Shown: in pieces, positions 10,902 through 22,800 of the stretch
Layout: each line of letters begins with the position of its first letter
Numbering within the stretch: position 1 is the first letter of the stretch
DNA from: Dugong dugon
Taxonomy: Eukaryota; Chordata; Mammalia; Sirenia; Dugongidae
Length of the DNA: 64,000 nucleotides
Direction: 5' to 3'
NCBI GenBank assembly: GCA_030035585.1
Contig: CM057482.1
Location: forward strand, 50,263,501-50,327,500
The notes under the pieces: generated by a model
Database searches by the model: none
What the model saw: the letters and a program-made list of their open reading frames with translations, nothing else
Told to the model about the DNA's origin: nothing
Made by a program: the position numbers and the translations under genes

Positions 10902-13900
10902 TTACAATAGAGGTCTCATACAATATTTGTCCTTTTGTGATTGACTTATTTCACTCAGCATAATGTCCTCCAGTTTCATCCATGTTATGAGATGGTTCAC
11001 AGATTCACTGTTGTTCTTTCTCGTTGCATAGTACTCCATTGTGTGTATGTACCATAGTTTGTGTATCCATTCATCTGTTGATGGACATCGAGGTTGTTTC
11101 CATCGTTTTGCTATTGTGAACAATGCTGCCATGAACATAGGTGTGCATATGTCTATTCGAGTGATGACTCTTATTTCTCTAGGATATATTCCTAGGAGTG
11201 GGATTGCTGGATCGAATGGTATGTCTATTTCTAGCTTTCTGAGGAAGCACCATATCATTTTCCAAAATGGTTGTATCATTTTGCATTCCCACCAGCAGTG
11301 TATAAGAGTTCCCATCTCCCCGCAGCCCCTCCAACATTTGTTATTTCCAGTATTTTTGATTCGTGCCAGTAATGCCGGGGTGAGATGGTATCTCATTGTG
11401 GTTTTAACTTGCATTTCTCTAATGGCTAGTGATCGCAAGCATTTCATCATGTGTCTGTTGGCCATTTGAATGTCTTCCTTGGTGAAGTATCTGTTCATTT
11501 CCTTTGCCCATTTTTTGATAGGATTGGTTGTCTTTTTGTTGTAGAGGTGTTGGATTTTCTTGTAGATTATGGAGATTAGACCTTTGTCTGACTTGTACTG
11601 TCCAAAAATTTTTTCCCAGTCTGTAGGTTCTCTTTTGACTCTTTTGGTGAAGTCTTTTGAAGAGCATAGATGTTTGATTTTTAGAAGATCCCAATTATCT
11701 AGTTTATCTGTTGGGTGTTTTGTGTTGATGTTTATGGTTTGTATCCTGTTAATGCCATGTATTAAGGCCTGAAGTGTTGGGCCTATATTTTCTTCTATGA
11801 ATTTTATAGTTTGAGGCTTTATATTCAGGTCTTTGATCCATTTTGAAGTAGTTTTTGTATATGGTGTGAGGTATGGGTCCTGTTTCATTTTTCTACAAAT
11901 GGATATCCAGTTTTGCCAGCACCATTTGTTAAAAAGACTGTCTTTTCCCCATTTGATTTATTTTGGGCCCTTGTCAAAGATCAGGTGACTGTAGGTGGAT
12001 GGATTTACATCTGGGTTCTCAATTCTGTTCCATTGGTCAGTGTCTCTGTTGTTGTACCAGTACCAGGCTGTTTTGAGTACTGTAGCTGTATAGTAGGTTT
12101 TCAAGTCAGGTAGTGTGAGTCCTCCAACTTTATTCTTCTTCTTCAGTAGTGCTTTACTTATTTGGGGCTTCTTCCCTTTCCATATAAAGTTAATAATTAG
12201 TTTTTCCATCTCTTTGAAGAATCAGGATTGCATTGTATTTGTAGATTGCTTTAGGTAGAATTGCCATTTTCACAATGTTGAGTCTGCCTATCCATGAGCA
12301 TGGTATGTTTTTCCATTTATGTAGATCCCTTTGGGTTTCATGCAGCAGTGTTTTGTAGTTTTCTTTGTATAGGTCTTTTACATTCCTGGTCAGATTTATT
12401 CCTAAGTATTTTATCTTTTTAGGGGCTATTGAAAATGGTATTGATTTCCTGATCTCCTTTTCAGCGTTCTCTTTACTGGTGTATAGGAATCCAACTGAAT
12501 TTTGAATGTTTATCTTGTATCCTGCTACTCTGCTGAATCTTCCTATTAGTTCCAGTAGATTTCTCGTGGAGTCTTTAGGGTTTTCTATGTATAGTATCAT
12601 ATCATCTGCAAACAGGGAGAGTTTAACTTCTTCATTACCAATTTGGATGCCATTTATTTCTTTCTCTTGCCTTACTGCTCTAGCTAGAACTTCCAGCACA
12701 ATGTTAAATAGGAGTGGTGATAAAGGGCATCCTTGTCTTGTTCCTGTTTTCAAGGGGAATGTTTTCAGCCTCTCTCCATTAAGAATGATGTTGGCTGTTG
12801 GTTTTGCATAGATGCCCTTTATTATGTTGAGAAATTTCCCTTCTATACCTATTTTATTGAGAGCTTTTATCAGGAATGGGTGTTGGACTTTGTCAAATGC
12901 CTTTTCTGCATCAATTGAGATGATCATGTGATTTTTTTCTTTCCTTTTATTTATGTGGTGGATTACGTTGATGGATTTTCTAATGTTAAACCATCCTTGC
13001 ATACCTGGTATGAATCCTACTTGGCCGTGGTGTATTATTTTTTTGATATGATACTGAATTCTATTGGCTAGAATTTTGTTCAGAATTTTTGCATCTATAT
13101 TCATGAGAGATATTGGTCTATAATTTTCTTTTTTTGTGATGTCTTTGCTTGGTTTTGGTATCAGCGTTATGCTGGCTTCATAGAATGAATTTGGAAGTGT
13201 TGCTTCCTCTTCTATGCTCTGAAATAGCTTGAGTATAACTGGTACAAGCTCTTCTGTAAATGTTTTGTAGAATTCTCCAGTGAAGCCATCTGGGCCAGGG
13301 CTTTTTTTGGTTGCGAGTTTTTTTTATTACCTTTTCAATCTCTTCTCTTGTTATGGGTCTGTTCAGATTTTCAATATCACTTTGTTGTAGTTTGGTTAGG
13401 CCGTATGTTTCTAGAAATTTATCCATTTCCTCTAGGTTTTCAAATTTGTTGGAATATAGTTTTTCATAATATTCTGTTATAATCCTTTTTATTTCGGTTG
13501 GGTGTGTTGTAATGTCCCCCATTTCATTTCTTATTTGGGATATTTGTGCCCTCTGCTGTTTTTCTTTTGTCAGTCTGGCCAGTGGTTTGTCGATTTTGTT
13601 GATTCTTTCAAAGAACCAACTTTTGGTTTTGTTGATTCTTTCTATTGTTTTTCTGTTCTCTATTTCATTTATTTCTGCTCTGATCTTTACTATTTCCTTT
13701 CTTCCGTGGTTGTAGGCTTTTTTTGTTGTTCTCTTTCTATTTGTTTGAGTTCTGTAGTTAATGTTTTGATTTTGTCCCTTTCTTCTTTTTTGATATGTGC
13801 ATCTATTGCTATAAATTGTCCTCTGAGGACTGCCTTTGCTGTGTCCCAACGGTTTTGGTATGATGTGTTTTCATTTTCATTTGATTCTAGGAATTTTTTG

Positions 13901-14707
13901 ATTCCATCTCTGATTTCTTCTATTACCCAGTGATGTGTAATCAGGGTATTATTCAGTTTCCATGCAGTTGATTTTTTTTCCTTGCTCTTTCTAGTGTTAA
14001 TTTCTACCTTGATGGCATTATAGTCAGAGAAGATACTTTGAATTATCTCAAGTTTTTGGATCTTGTTGAGGATTTCCCTGTGGCCTAAGATGTGGTCTAT
14101 TTTGGAGAATGTTCCATGTGCATTGGAAAAGAATGTGTACTTTGCAGCAGGTGTATGGAGTGTTCTATATATGTCTATGAGGTCAAGTTGGCTGATTGTG
14201 CCCTTTAGGTCTTCTGTATCTTTGCTGAGTTTCTTTTTAGTTGTTCTGTCCTTTACTGAGAGTGGTGTGCTGAAGTCTCCTACTATTATTGTGGAACTGT
14301 CAATTTCTCTTTTCAGTGCTGTTAGAGTTTTTTTTATGTATTTTGGAGCCCTGTCATTGGGTGCGTAGATGTTTATTATGGTTATGGCTTCATGATGGAT
14401 CGTCCCCTTAATCATTGTATAGTATCCTTCTTTGTCTTATGGTAGATTTTGTTTTAAAGTCTATTTTATCTGATATTAGAATTGCCACTCCTGCTCTTTT
14501 TTGATAGTTGTTAGCTTGATATATTTTTTTCCAACCTTTGATTTTTAATAAATTCACATCTTTGTTTCTAAGGTGTGTCTCTTGTAGACAGCAAATTGAT
14601 GGATCCTGTTTTCTTATCCATTCTGCCACTCTCTGTCTCTTTATGGGTGCATTGAGTCCATTTACTTTCAGTGTAATTATTGATAGATGGAAGTTTGTTG
14701 CTGTCAT
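10902..14707 (-). pseudogene. L1 ORF2 pseudogene (endonuclease and reverse transcriptase)
   Basis: The start codon is at 14705-14707. The first segment (14408-14707) begins the AP-endonuclease domain and contains the NGLNAPIKRQR and LQETHL motifs. A frameshift near 14410 leads to the rest of the endonuclease (INIYAPN; VGDFSTPL) down to 13690. Further shifts or stops fall near 13690, 13310 and 13105. The reverse transcriptase segment at 12190-13104 keeps the first catalytic aspartate in [10 protein letters not shown] and the FADD box at 12601-12612. The C-terminal segment at 10902-11888 carries the [11 protein letters not shown] region and ends PLL-stop. Normal ORF2p nicks target DNA and copies L1 RNA. 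This copy lacks one continuous frame. Confidence 0.88.
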
Positions 14708-15138
14708 TTTGTAGTGCTTTTTTTTGTGATGCTGAAGTTTTCTTTGTTCTTCTTACTCTCTTGTGCTGAGTTACTTTTGTTTGTGGATTTTGTGTTCATT
14801 TCTTTTGTTTTTGTAGGTTTTGTTTTTGTTGAGACTTTATGTTTTTCGTCTTTATTTTTATGAGTTGGTTTGTTAACTTTTTTTGTGGTTACCATGAATT
14901 TTACCCTTATCTTTATAATTTTGAAGCAGTCTACGCTTACTTGGTATCGCCTTGCCTTCCTCTCCTTTAGAAGGTTCTATACCTATGCCGTTTGTTCCCT
15001 CTTTCATTGTTTTGATGTTGTTGTCATCCTTTGATTGATTTCTCTGATTCCCTGTTGTATTTCTTTTGTTTTTGGAAAGTCCTCTGTAGTTCAGTTCCTA
15101 GAATGGTATCTGGTTCATGTGAACCTGCGTCCTAGGTC

Positions 15139-16188
15139 CTAGGTCCTGCCTGAGGGCTGAAGCTGTTTGTCCTCAGATTGAAGAACTCCCTTTAATAATT
15201 CTTGTAAGTTTGGTTTGACTTTTGCATATTCTTTTAGTTTCTGTTTATCTGGAAATGACTTAATTTCACCATCAAATTTGAATGAGAGTTTTGCAGGATA
15301 TATTATTCTTGGCTGACAATTTTTTACTTTCAAGATTTTATATATGTCATCCCATTGCCTTCTTGCCTGCATGGTTTCTGCTGAATAATCTGAGCTTAGT
15401 CTTATTGTTTCTCCTCTGTATGTGACTTCTTGTTTTTCACGAGCTGCTCTCAGAATTCTTTGTTTGTCTTTAGTTTTAGCGAGTGTGAATATGATATGTC
15501 TTGGTGATTTTCTTTTGGGGTCTCTTCTATATGGGGTTCGTTGAGCTTCTTGGATGGCCAGCTTTTCATTTTTCATGATATTGGGAAAGTTTTCTGTCAG
15601 CAGTTCGTCAGTGATCCTCTCTGTGTTTTCTGTTTTCTCCCCCTGTGCTGGTATGCCAATCGCTCGTAAGTTTTTGCTTTTAATTGTGTCCCACATAACT
15701 CTCAGGGTCTCTTCATTTTTCTTTGTTCTTTTTTCTGAGTTTTCCTGAAACAGAGTTGTATCCAAGTGTTTGTCTTCAGTTCCACTGATCCTGTCTTCCA
15801 TGGTTTCAAATCTACTTCTCAGTCCTTCTGTGACACCGTCCATTTCTGAAATCTTGTTGTTTATCTTTTGGATTTCTAATTGTTGTTTTTGTATAATTTC
15901 GAGTTGTGAATTTATTTTGGCATTTTGTTCCTGCATCATCTTTCTGAATTCTTCCAATTTTTTGTCTGTATTTTCCATAAATTTGTCTATTTTTTCCTCA
16001 TGTTTGTCAGCTTTTTGCCTCAGTTCTTGGAAAATTCCGAGTATTAGTGATTTGAGTTCCGTATCAGGTACTTCTAGTGCATTTTCTTCCACAGGAGAGT
16101 TATCTGGTGTTTTAATTTGGACGCTTATTGGAGCCATCTTGTCTTGTTTTTGTAAATGTTTTGATATTGTTTGCTGTTTTGGGGGCAT
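15139..16188 (-). CDS. L1 ORF1p, apparently intact (349 codons)
   Basis: One unbroken frame starts at ATG CCC CCA and ends at a stop before the spacer. Residues about 60-160 are heptad-rich and predicted coiled coil for trimerisation. Residues 172-250 match the RNA-recognition domain (NLRAIGIP; then LRAAREK at 246-252). Residues 255-330 match the C-terminal domain, with YPAKLSF at 297-303. The length is close to the usual 330-370 of mammalian ORF1p. The family binds L1 RNA and acts as a nucleic-acid chaperone in the cytoplasm. The 5' UTR upstream is present, so expression is possible in principle, but the element is antisense in an intron and its partner ORF2 is broken. Confidence 0.85.
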   Translation of the reverse strand: MPPKQQTISKHLQKQDKMAPISVQIKTPDNSPVEENALEVPDTELKSLILGIFQELRQKADKHEEKIDKFMENTDKKLEEFRKMMQEQNAKINSQLEIIQKQQLEIQKINNKISEMDGVTEGLRSRFETMEDRISGTEDKHLDTTLFQENSEKRTKKNEETLRVMWDTIKSKNLRAIGIPAQGEKTENTERITDELLTENFPNIMKNEKLAIQEAQRTPYRRDPKRKSPRHIIFTLAKTKDKQRILRAAREKQEVTYRGETIRLSSDYSAETMQARRQWDDIYKILKVKNCQPRIIYPAKLSFKFDGEIKSFPDKQKLKEYAKVKPNLQELLKGVLQSEDKQLQPSGRT

Positions 16189-16758
16189 TCAGTAGATATT
16201 CTCTTGTTTATTGATTGTAGATTTTTTTTTTGTTTTTGTTTCGTCCTTGTGGTACAGCTGGGCAGATCTAGCTGAGGAGGAGCCACTGGGACGGGTTGTT
16301 TGTGGCACTCACCGCAGCCCCCAGGACGGTCGGTAGTCAGTGCTGGGCAGGTTCCAATAGGGCGTGCCTGCACAGCTTGGTGGTGTGATGTCTAGTGCAC
16401 GGTGCAGGTAGGTAGTTTGCAGCGGGAAGATGGTTATGTGTGAAGCTAAGCGGTCGTTCTGTCTCCCATCGGATGCTCTGCAAGGTTGCTCTCCCATTCG
16501 CTGGTCTCCGATAGGAATCCAAGATGGTGGATCCGCGCTGCGTTAGCTGGTAAGGAATCTCTGCATGAGTCTCTCCTTGCTCTCCGTTCTCTTTTAGTAT
16601 TCTCACTCCGTTTGGTGTTTGGCTGAGTTCTTTATCTCTTCATTTGGTGTTCTAGGGTTTCAGGATTGTTGATTCTCTGTTAGGCTTAGTTTTTCGGATC
16701 TTTGCTGTGGAGGGACAGCGTGGTGCTTCTGCCTAGAGCGCCATCTTGCCCCGCCTCC
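16189..16758 (-). promoter_or_regulatory. L1 5' UTR, short form, with YY1-like site
   Basis: The 5' terminus on the minus strand begins GGAGGCGGGGCAAGATGGCG. The plus-strand complement of CAAGATGGC lies at 16740-16748, the place where mammalian L1s carry a YY1-type site that fixes transcription start. Compared with the copy at 4040-5498 about 780 bases are absent near 16450. Confidence 0.65.
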
Positions 16759-16774
16759 TTGTTATTTTCTTTTT
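16759..16774. repeat. Right target-site duplication of the full-length L1
   Basis: An exact 16-bp match to 9862-9877. Confidence 0.85.
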
Positions 16775-19700
16775 AATTATTATCTTAGCCATCCTAGTGG
16801 GAGTGAAATGATATCTCAGTTGTGGTTTTGATTTGCATCTCTCTGATAGTTAATGATGCTAAGCATCTTTTTATGTGTTTGGTGGCTATTTGAGTGTCCT
16901 GTTTGGTGAAGTGTCTATTCATATCCTTTGCCCATTTTATGATTGGATTATATGTCTTTTTGTTAAATTGTTTTAATTTATATATATTTTGGTTATTAGA
17001 TTCTTGTTGGATGTTTGGGTTCTGGTATATTCTCCCATCAGTAGCTTGTCTTTTAACTTTTTTAGTAAAGTTTCTTGATGAATAAAATTTTTTAATTTGT
17101 ATGAGGTACTATTTATTTATCTTGTCTTTTGCTATTTGTGCTTTTTGTTATTATATTAGGTAATCTACTGTTAACAGCTAGGCCTTGATAGTATTGCCCC
17201 TGCTTGTTCTTCTAAGAATTTTATGGTTTTACTTTGCATATTTAGGTCTTTAATCTATTTTGAATTTGTTTTTGTGTATGGTGTGAGACATGGATCCTGT
17301 TTCATTTTTCTGCATGTGGAAATCCAATTTTCCCAGCACCATTTATTGCAGAGGCTCTTCTTCCCCCATTGAATGGACTTAGCACCTTTGTCAATCATTA
17401 GTTGACCATATATGTGGGTTTATTTCTAGACTCTCACTTCTATTCCATTGGTCTTTGTGTCTATTGTTATACCAGTACCAGGCTGTTTTGATTACTGTGG
17501 CTGTGTAATATATTTTAAAACCAGGAAGTGTGAAGTCTCCTACTTTGTTCTTCTCCAACATTGCTTTAGCTGTTCAGGGCCACTTGCCATTCCATATGAA
17601 GTTGAGGATTGGTTTTTCTATTTCTTTAAAGAAGGCTGTTGGAATTTTGATTGGGATTGCATTGAAACTATAGATCGTTTTGGGTAGTATTGACATCTAA
17701 CAATATTAAATTTTCTAATCCATGAACATGGAACATGTTTCCATTTATTTAAGTCTTCTTTAATCTCTTTCAGCAGTGTTTTATAGTTTTCATTGTACAA
17801 GTCCTTCACATCCCTGGTTAGAATTAATCCTACTTACTTTATTCTCTTAGATGCTATTGTAAATGGAATTGTTTCCCTAATTTCTTTTTCAGATGTCTCA
17901 TTGCTGGTGTATAGAAACACAGCTGATTTTTGTTTGTTGACCTTCTACCCTGTAACTTTGGTAAATTCCTCCATTAGCTCTACGAATTTTCTTCTGGACT
18001 CTTTGGGATTTTCTATACATATACTACTATCTGTGAATAGAGTTAATTTTACTTCTTTTCCAATCTGGATACCTTTTATTTATTTTTCTTGTCTTATTGC
18101 CCTGGGTAGGACTTCTAATACAATAATGAATAGAAATGGTGAAAGTGTGCACCCTTGTTTTGTTCCCAATTTCAAGAGGAAAGCTCTCAGTCTTTCTCCG
18201 TTAAGTATGCTATTGGCTGTTGGCTTTTCATATATGCCCTGAATCATACTGAATAATTTCACTTATATTCCACTCTTTTTAGAGTTTTCATCAAGAAAAG
18301 GTGTTGGATTTTATCAAATGCTTTTTCTGAACCCATAGAGATGATCATGTGGTTCTTTTCATTTGTTTTATTGATGTGGTGTGTTACGTTGATTGATTTT
18401 CTAATGTTGAACCATCCCTGCATTCTTGAAATAAATCCCACTTGGTCATGGTGTATGATGCCTTTAATATGCTGTTGGATTCCTTTTGCTAGTATTTTGT
18501 TGAGGATTTTTGCATCTATGTTCATAAGAGATATTGGCCTGTAGTTTTCTTATGGTGTCTTTGTCTAGTTTGGTATCAGAGTTACATTTGCTTCAGAGAA
18601 TGAGTTAGGGAGTATATCTTCCTTCTCTATCTTTTGGAAGTGTTTAGAAAACAGTATTGGTGTCAATTTTTCCATAAATGGTTGGTAGAATTACCAGTGA
18701 AGCCATCTGGCTAAGGACTTTTTTTTTGGTTGGGAGGTTTTTGATCACTGATTTGATCTCTTCACTAGTTATGGGTCTGTTGAGACTTTCTGTTTCCTCT
18801 TGAGTCAGTTTGAGTAGGTTGCATGCTTCTGAGAATTTGTCCCTTTCATTTAGATTATCCAGATTGTTGCCGTACAGTTGTTCATAATGTTCTGCCATAA
18901 CTCTGTTTCCATTAGGTCAGTTGTAATGTCCCCTCGTTCATTTCTTATTTTGGTTATTTGCATCATTTATCTTTTTTCCTTTGTCAGTCTAGCTAAAGGT
19001 TTGTCAACTTAATTGATCTTTTCAAAGAAACAACTTCTGGTTTTATTGATTCTCTTTATTGTTTTTCTGTTTTTGATTTTATTTATTTATCATCTGAGCT
19101 TTGTTATTTCCTTTCTTCTAGTTTGTTTAGGCTTAGTTTGCTTTTCTTTCTCTTATTCCTGGAGTGGTTGAGTTACGCTGTTAATTTGAGGTATTTTTTC
19201 CTTTTTGCATTTAGGCATTTATTGTTACAAGTTTCTCTGTGATTACTGCCTTCGCTGCTTCCCATAAGTTTTGATATGTTTTTCTTTCATTTTCATTTGA
19301 CCCTAAAAAGTTTGTGGTTTCTCTTTTGATTTCTTCCTTGACCCGTTCTTAGTTTAATAGTATGTTGTTTAATTCCCATATATTTGTGTATTTTCCAGTT
19401 ATTTTTTCTATTATTGATTTCTAGCTTCACTCCGTTGTGGTCTAAGAAAGTACTTCGTATGATTTCAGTCTTTTTAAATTTATCAGGACTTGCTTTGTGA
19501 CCTAACATGTGGTTACTCCTGGAGAATGATCCATGTGCACTGGAGTACAATGTATATTGTGATGTTGTTGGGTGGAGTGTTCTATATATGTCTGTTAATT
19601 CTAGTTGATTTATAGTGTCATTCAAGCCCTCTGTTTCTTTTGTTGATCTTCTTTGTAGATGTTCTGTCCAATATTGAAAGAGGAGTATTGAAGTCCCCAC

Positions 19701-19811
19701 TTACTACTGTATTACTATCTATTTATCCCTTCAATTCTGTCAGTGTTTGCTTTGTATATTTAGGTGCCCTAATTTGGGGTGCATATATATTTTTGATGGT
19801 TAAATCTTCTT
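16775..19811 (-). pseudogene. Older antisense L1, ORF2 region (host of nested insertions)
   Basis: Minus-strand fragments follow L1 ORF2 from the C-terminal part (16775-17100) through the RT domain (17618-18525; FNIRKSINV and the AEKAFD-like GSEKAFD) to the endonuclease (19293-19700; DIYRTLH). Many stops and shifts break it and it is more diverged than its neighbours. Joined across the younger insertions it continues left at 9838-9861 and right at about 25366-25502 and 27117-27322. Confidence 0.8.
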
Positions 19812-22800
19812 TTTTTATATTTTCCCATACAAAAATTTATATATACATTGTTATGTGACTCTAATTGCTCTCCCCATACTGTGACAGCACACTGCTCCTT
19901 TCCACCCCTGATTCCCCATGTCCATTCAACCAGCTCCTAACCCTCTCTGCCTTCCCATCTCACCTCCGGACAGAAGCTGCCTGTTTAGTCTCTTGTATCT
20001 ACTTGAGCTAAGAGTCACATTCCCCACGAGTATCATTTTATGTCCCACAGTCCAGTCCAATCCCTGTCTGGAGAGTTAGCCTTAGAAATCGTTTTAGTTC
20101 TGGGCTGATAGAGAATCCAGGGGCCCTGCTTTCTGGGGTTCCTCCAGTCTCAGTCAGAGCATTAAGTCTGCTCTTTTTACTAGAATTTGAGTTCTGGACC
20201 CCACTTTTCTCCTGCTCCATCAGGGATTCTCTGTTGTGTTCCCTGTCAGGGCAGTCATTTGTGGTAGCCAGGCACCATCTAGTTCTTCTGGTCTCAGGCT
20301 GATGAAGTCTCTGGTTTATGTGGCCCTTTCTCTCTCTTGGGCTAATACTTTCCTTGTGTCTTTGGTGTTCTTCAGTCTCCTTTATTCCAGGTGATTGGGA
20401 CCAGTTGATGTATCTTAGATGGCCACTTGCAAGCTTTTAAGACCCCAGATGCCAGTCACCAAAGTAGGATGCAGAACATTTTCTTAATAAGCTTTGTTAT
20501 GCCAGTTGACCTAGATGTCCGCTGAAAGCGTGGTTCCCAGACCCCTACCCCAGCTACTCTGTCCCTCAAAGTGTTTGATTGTATTCAGGAAACTTCTAAG
20601 CTTTGGTTTAGTCTAGTTGTGCTGACTTCCCCTATAGTGTGTGCTGTCCTTCCCTTCACCTAAGATAATTCTTATCTACTATCTAGTTAGTAAATAACCC
20701 TCACCTTCCCTCCCCACACTCATAACTATCAAAGAATGTTTTCTTCTGTGTTTAAACCTTTTCTTGAGTTCTTATGATAGTTATTCTGTGACTGACTAAT
20801 TTCACTCAGCATAATGACCTCCAGCTTCCTCCATGTTATGTTTCACGGCTTCGTTGTTTTTCGTTATAGTAGCGTAGTATTCCATTGTGTGAATATACCA
20901 TAATTTGTTTATCCATTTGTCCGTTGATGGGCACCTAGGTTGTCTCCATTTTTTGCTATTGTGAACAGTGCTGCAGTGAACATGGGTGTGCATATATCTA
21001 TTCGTGCAACAGCTCTTATTTCTCTAGGATATATTCCAAGGAGTGAGATAGCTGGATCGTATGGTACTACTATTTCTAGCTTTTTAAAGAAGCACCAAAT
21101 CGACTTCCAAAGTGGTTGTACCATTTTACATTCCTACCAATACTGTATAAGTGTTCCAGTCTCTCCGCAACCTCTCCAGCATTTATTATTACTATTTTTT
21201 GGATTAATGCTAGCCTTGTTGGGGTGAGATGATATCTCATTGTAGTTTTTATCTGCATTTCTCTAATGGCTAATGATCGTGAGCATTTCTTCATGTGTCT
21301 GTTACCCACCTGAATATCTTCTTTGGCGAAGTGCCTGTTCATATTCTTTGCCCGTTTTTTAAATTGCATTTTCTTTTTGTTACTGAGGTTTTGCAGTATC
21401 TAGATTTTATAGATTAGATGCTGATTGGATTTGTTGTAGCCAAAATTTTTTTCCCAGCCTGTAGGTTGTCTTTTGACTCTTTTGGTGAAGTCTTTTGATG
21501 AGCAGAACTGTTTGATTTTTAGGAGCTCCCATTTATCTAGTCTCTCTTCTGGTGCTTGTGCATTGTGACTTACGTTTTGTATTGTGTTTATGCTATATAT
21601 CAGGGCTCCTACCATTGTCTTTATTTTTTCTTCCATGATCTTTGTTGTTTTGATTTTATATTTAAGTCTTTGATCCATTTTGCTTTAGTTTTTGTGCATG
21701 GTGTGAGGTATGGGTCTTGTGCATGGTGTGAGGTATGGTTATCCAGTTCTGCCAGCACCGTTTGTTAAAAGAGACTGTCTTTTCCCCAGTCAGTGGACTT
21801 TGGGCCTTTGTCAAATATCAGCTGCTTATAGGTGGGTGAATTTACGTCTGGATTCTCAATTCTGTTTCGTTGGTGTATGTATCTGTTGTTGTACCAGTAC
21901 CAGGCTGTTTTGACTACTTTGGTGGTATAATAGGTTCTAAAATGAGGTAGTGTGAGGCCTCCCACTTTGTTCTTCTTCAGTCATGCTTTACTTATTCAGG
22001 GCCTCTTCCCTTTCCATATGAAGTTGGTGATTTGTTTCTCCATCTCATTAAAAAATGCCCCTGGAATTTGGATTGGGATGGCATTGTATCTGTAGATTGC
22101 TTTGGGTAGAATTGACATTTTCACAATGTTGAGTCTACCTATCCATGAGCAAGGTATGTTTTTCCACTTATGCAGGTCTCTTTAGGTTTCTTGCAGTAGG
22201 GTCTTGTAGTTTTCATTGTATAGATCTGTTACATCTCTGTTTAGATTTATTCCTAAGTATTTTATCTTTTGGGGGGGCTATTGTAAATGGTATTGATTTG
22301 ATGATGTCCTCTTCGAGGTTCTCTTAGTTGGTGTAAAGGAATCCAACTGATTTTTGTAGGTTTATCTTGTATCCTGAAACTTTGCTGAAATCTTCTGTTA
22401 GTTCCAGTAGTTTTCTTGTGGATTCTTGGGGGTTTTCTGTGTATAAGATCATATCATCTGCAAGTAGAGATACTTTTACTTCTTCCCTACCAATGCGGAT
22501 GCCCTTTATTTCTTTTTCTAGCCTAATTGCTCTGGCTAGGACCTCCAGCGTAATGCTGAATAAGAGTGGTGTTAATAAAGGGCATCCTTGTCTGGTTCCT
22601 GTTCTCAAGGGGAATGCTTTCAAAGCCTCCATTTAGGATGATGTTGGCTGTTGGCTTTGTATAAATGCCCTTAATTATACTGAGGAATTTCCCTTCTATT
22701 CCTATTTTGTTAAGAGTTTTTATCATGAATGGGTGTTGGACTTTGTCAAATGCCTTTTGTGCATCGACTGATAAGATCATGTGGTTCTTTTGTTTTATTT

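Larger units (their letters stand above)
9878..16758 (-). mobile_element. Full-length antisense L1 (6.9 kb) with target-site duplication
   Basis: In minus-strand order it has a 5' UTR (16189-16758), ORF1 (15139-16188, open), a spacer (14708-15138), ORF2 (10902-14707, several frameshifts), a 3' UTR (about 9888-10901) and an A-tail read as T at 9878-9884. The 16-bp exact duplication at 9862-9877 and 16759-16774 marks one clean target-primed insertion into an older L1. Its 3' UTR is about 98 percent identical by eye over 500 bp to the truncated copy at 37236-37739, so the lineage was recently active. It is probably dead because ORF2 is broken. Confidence 0.9.
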
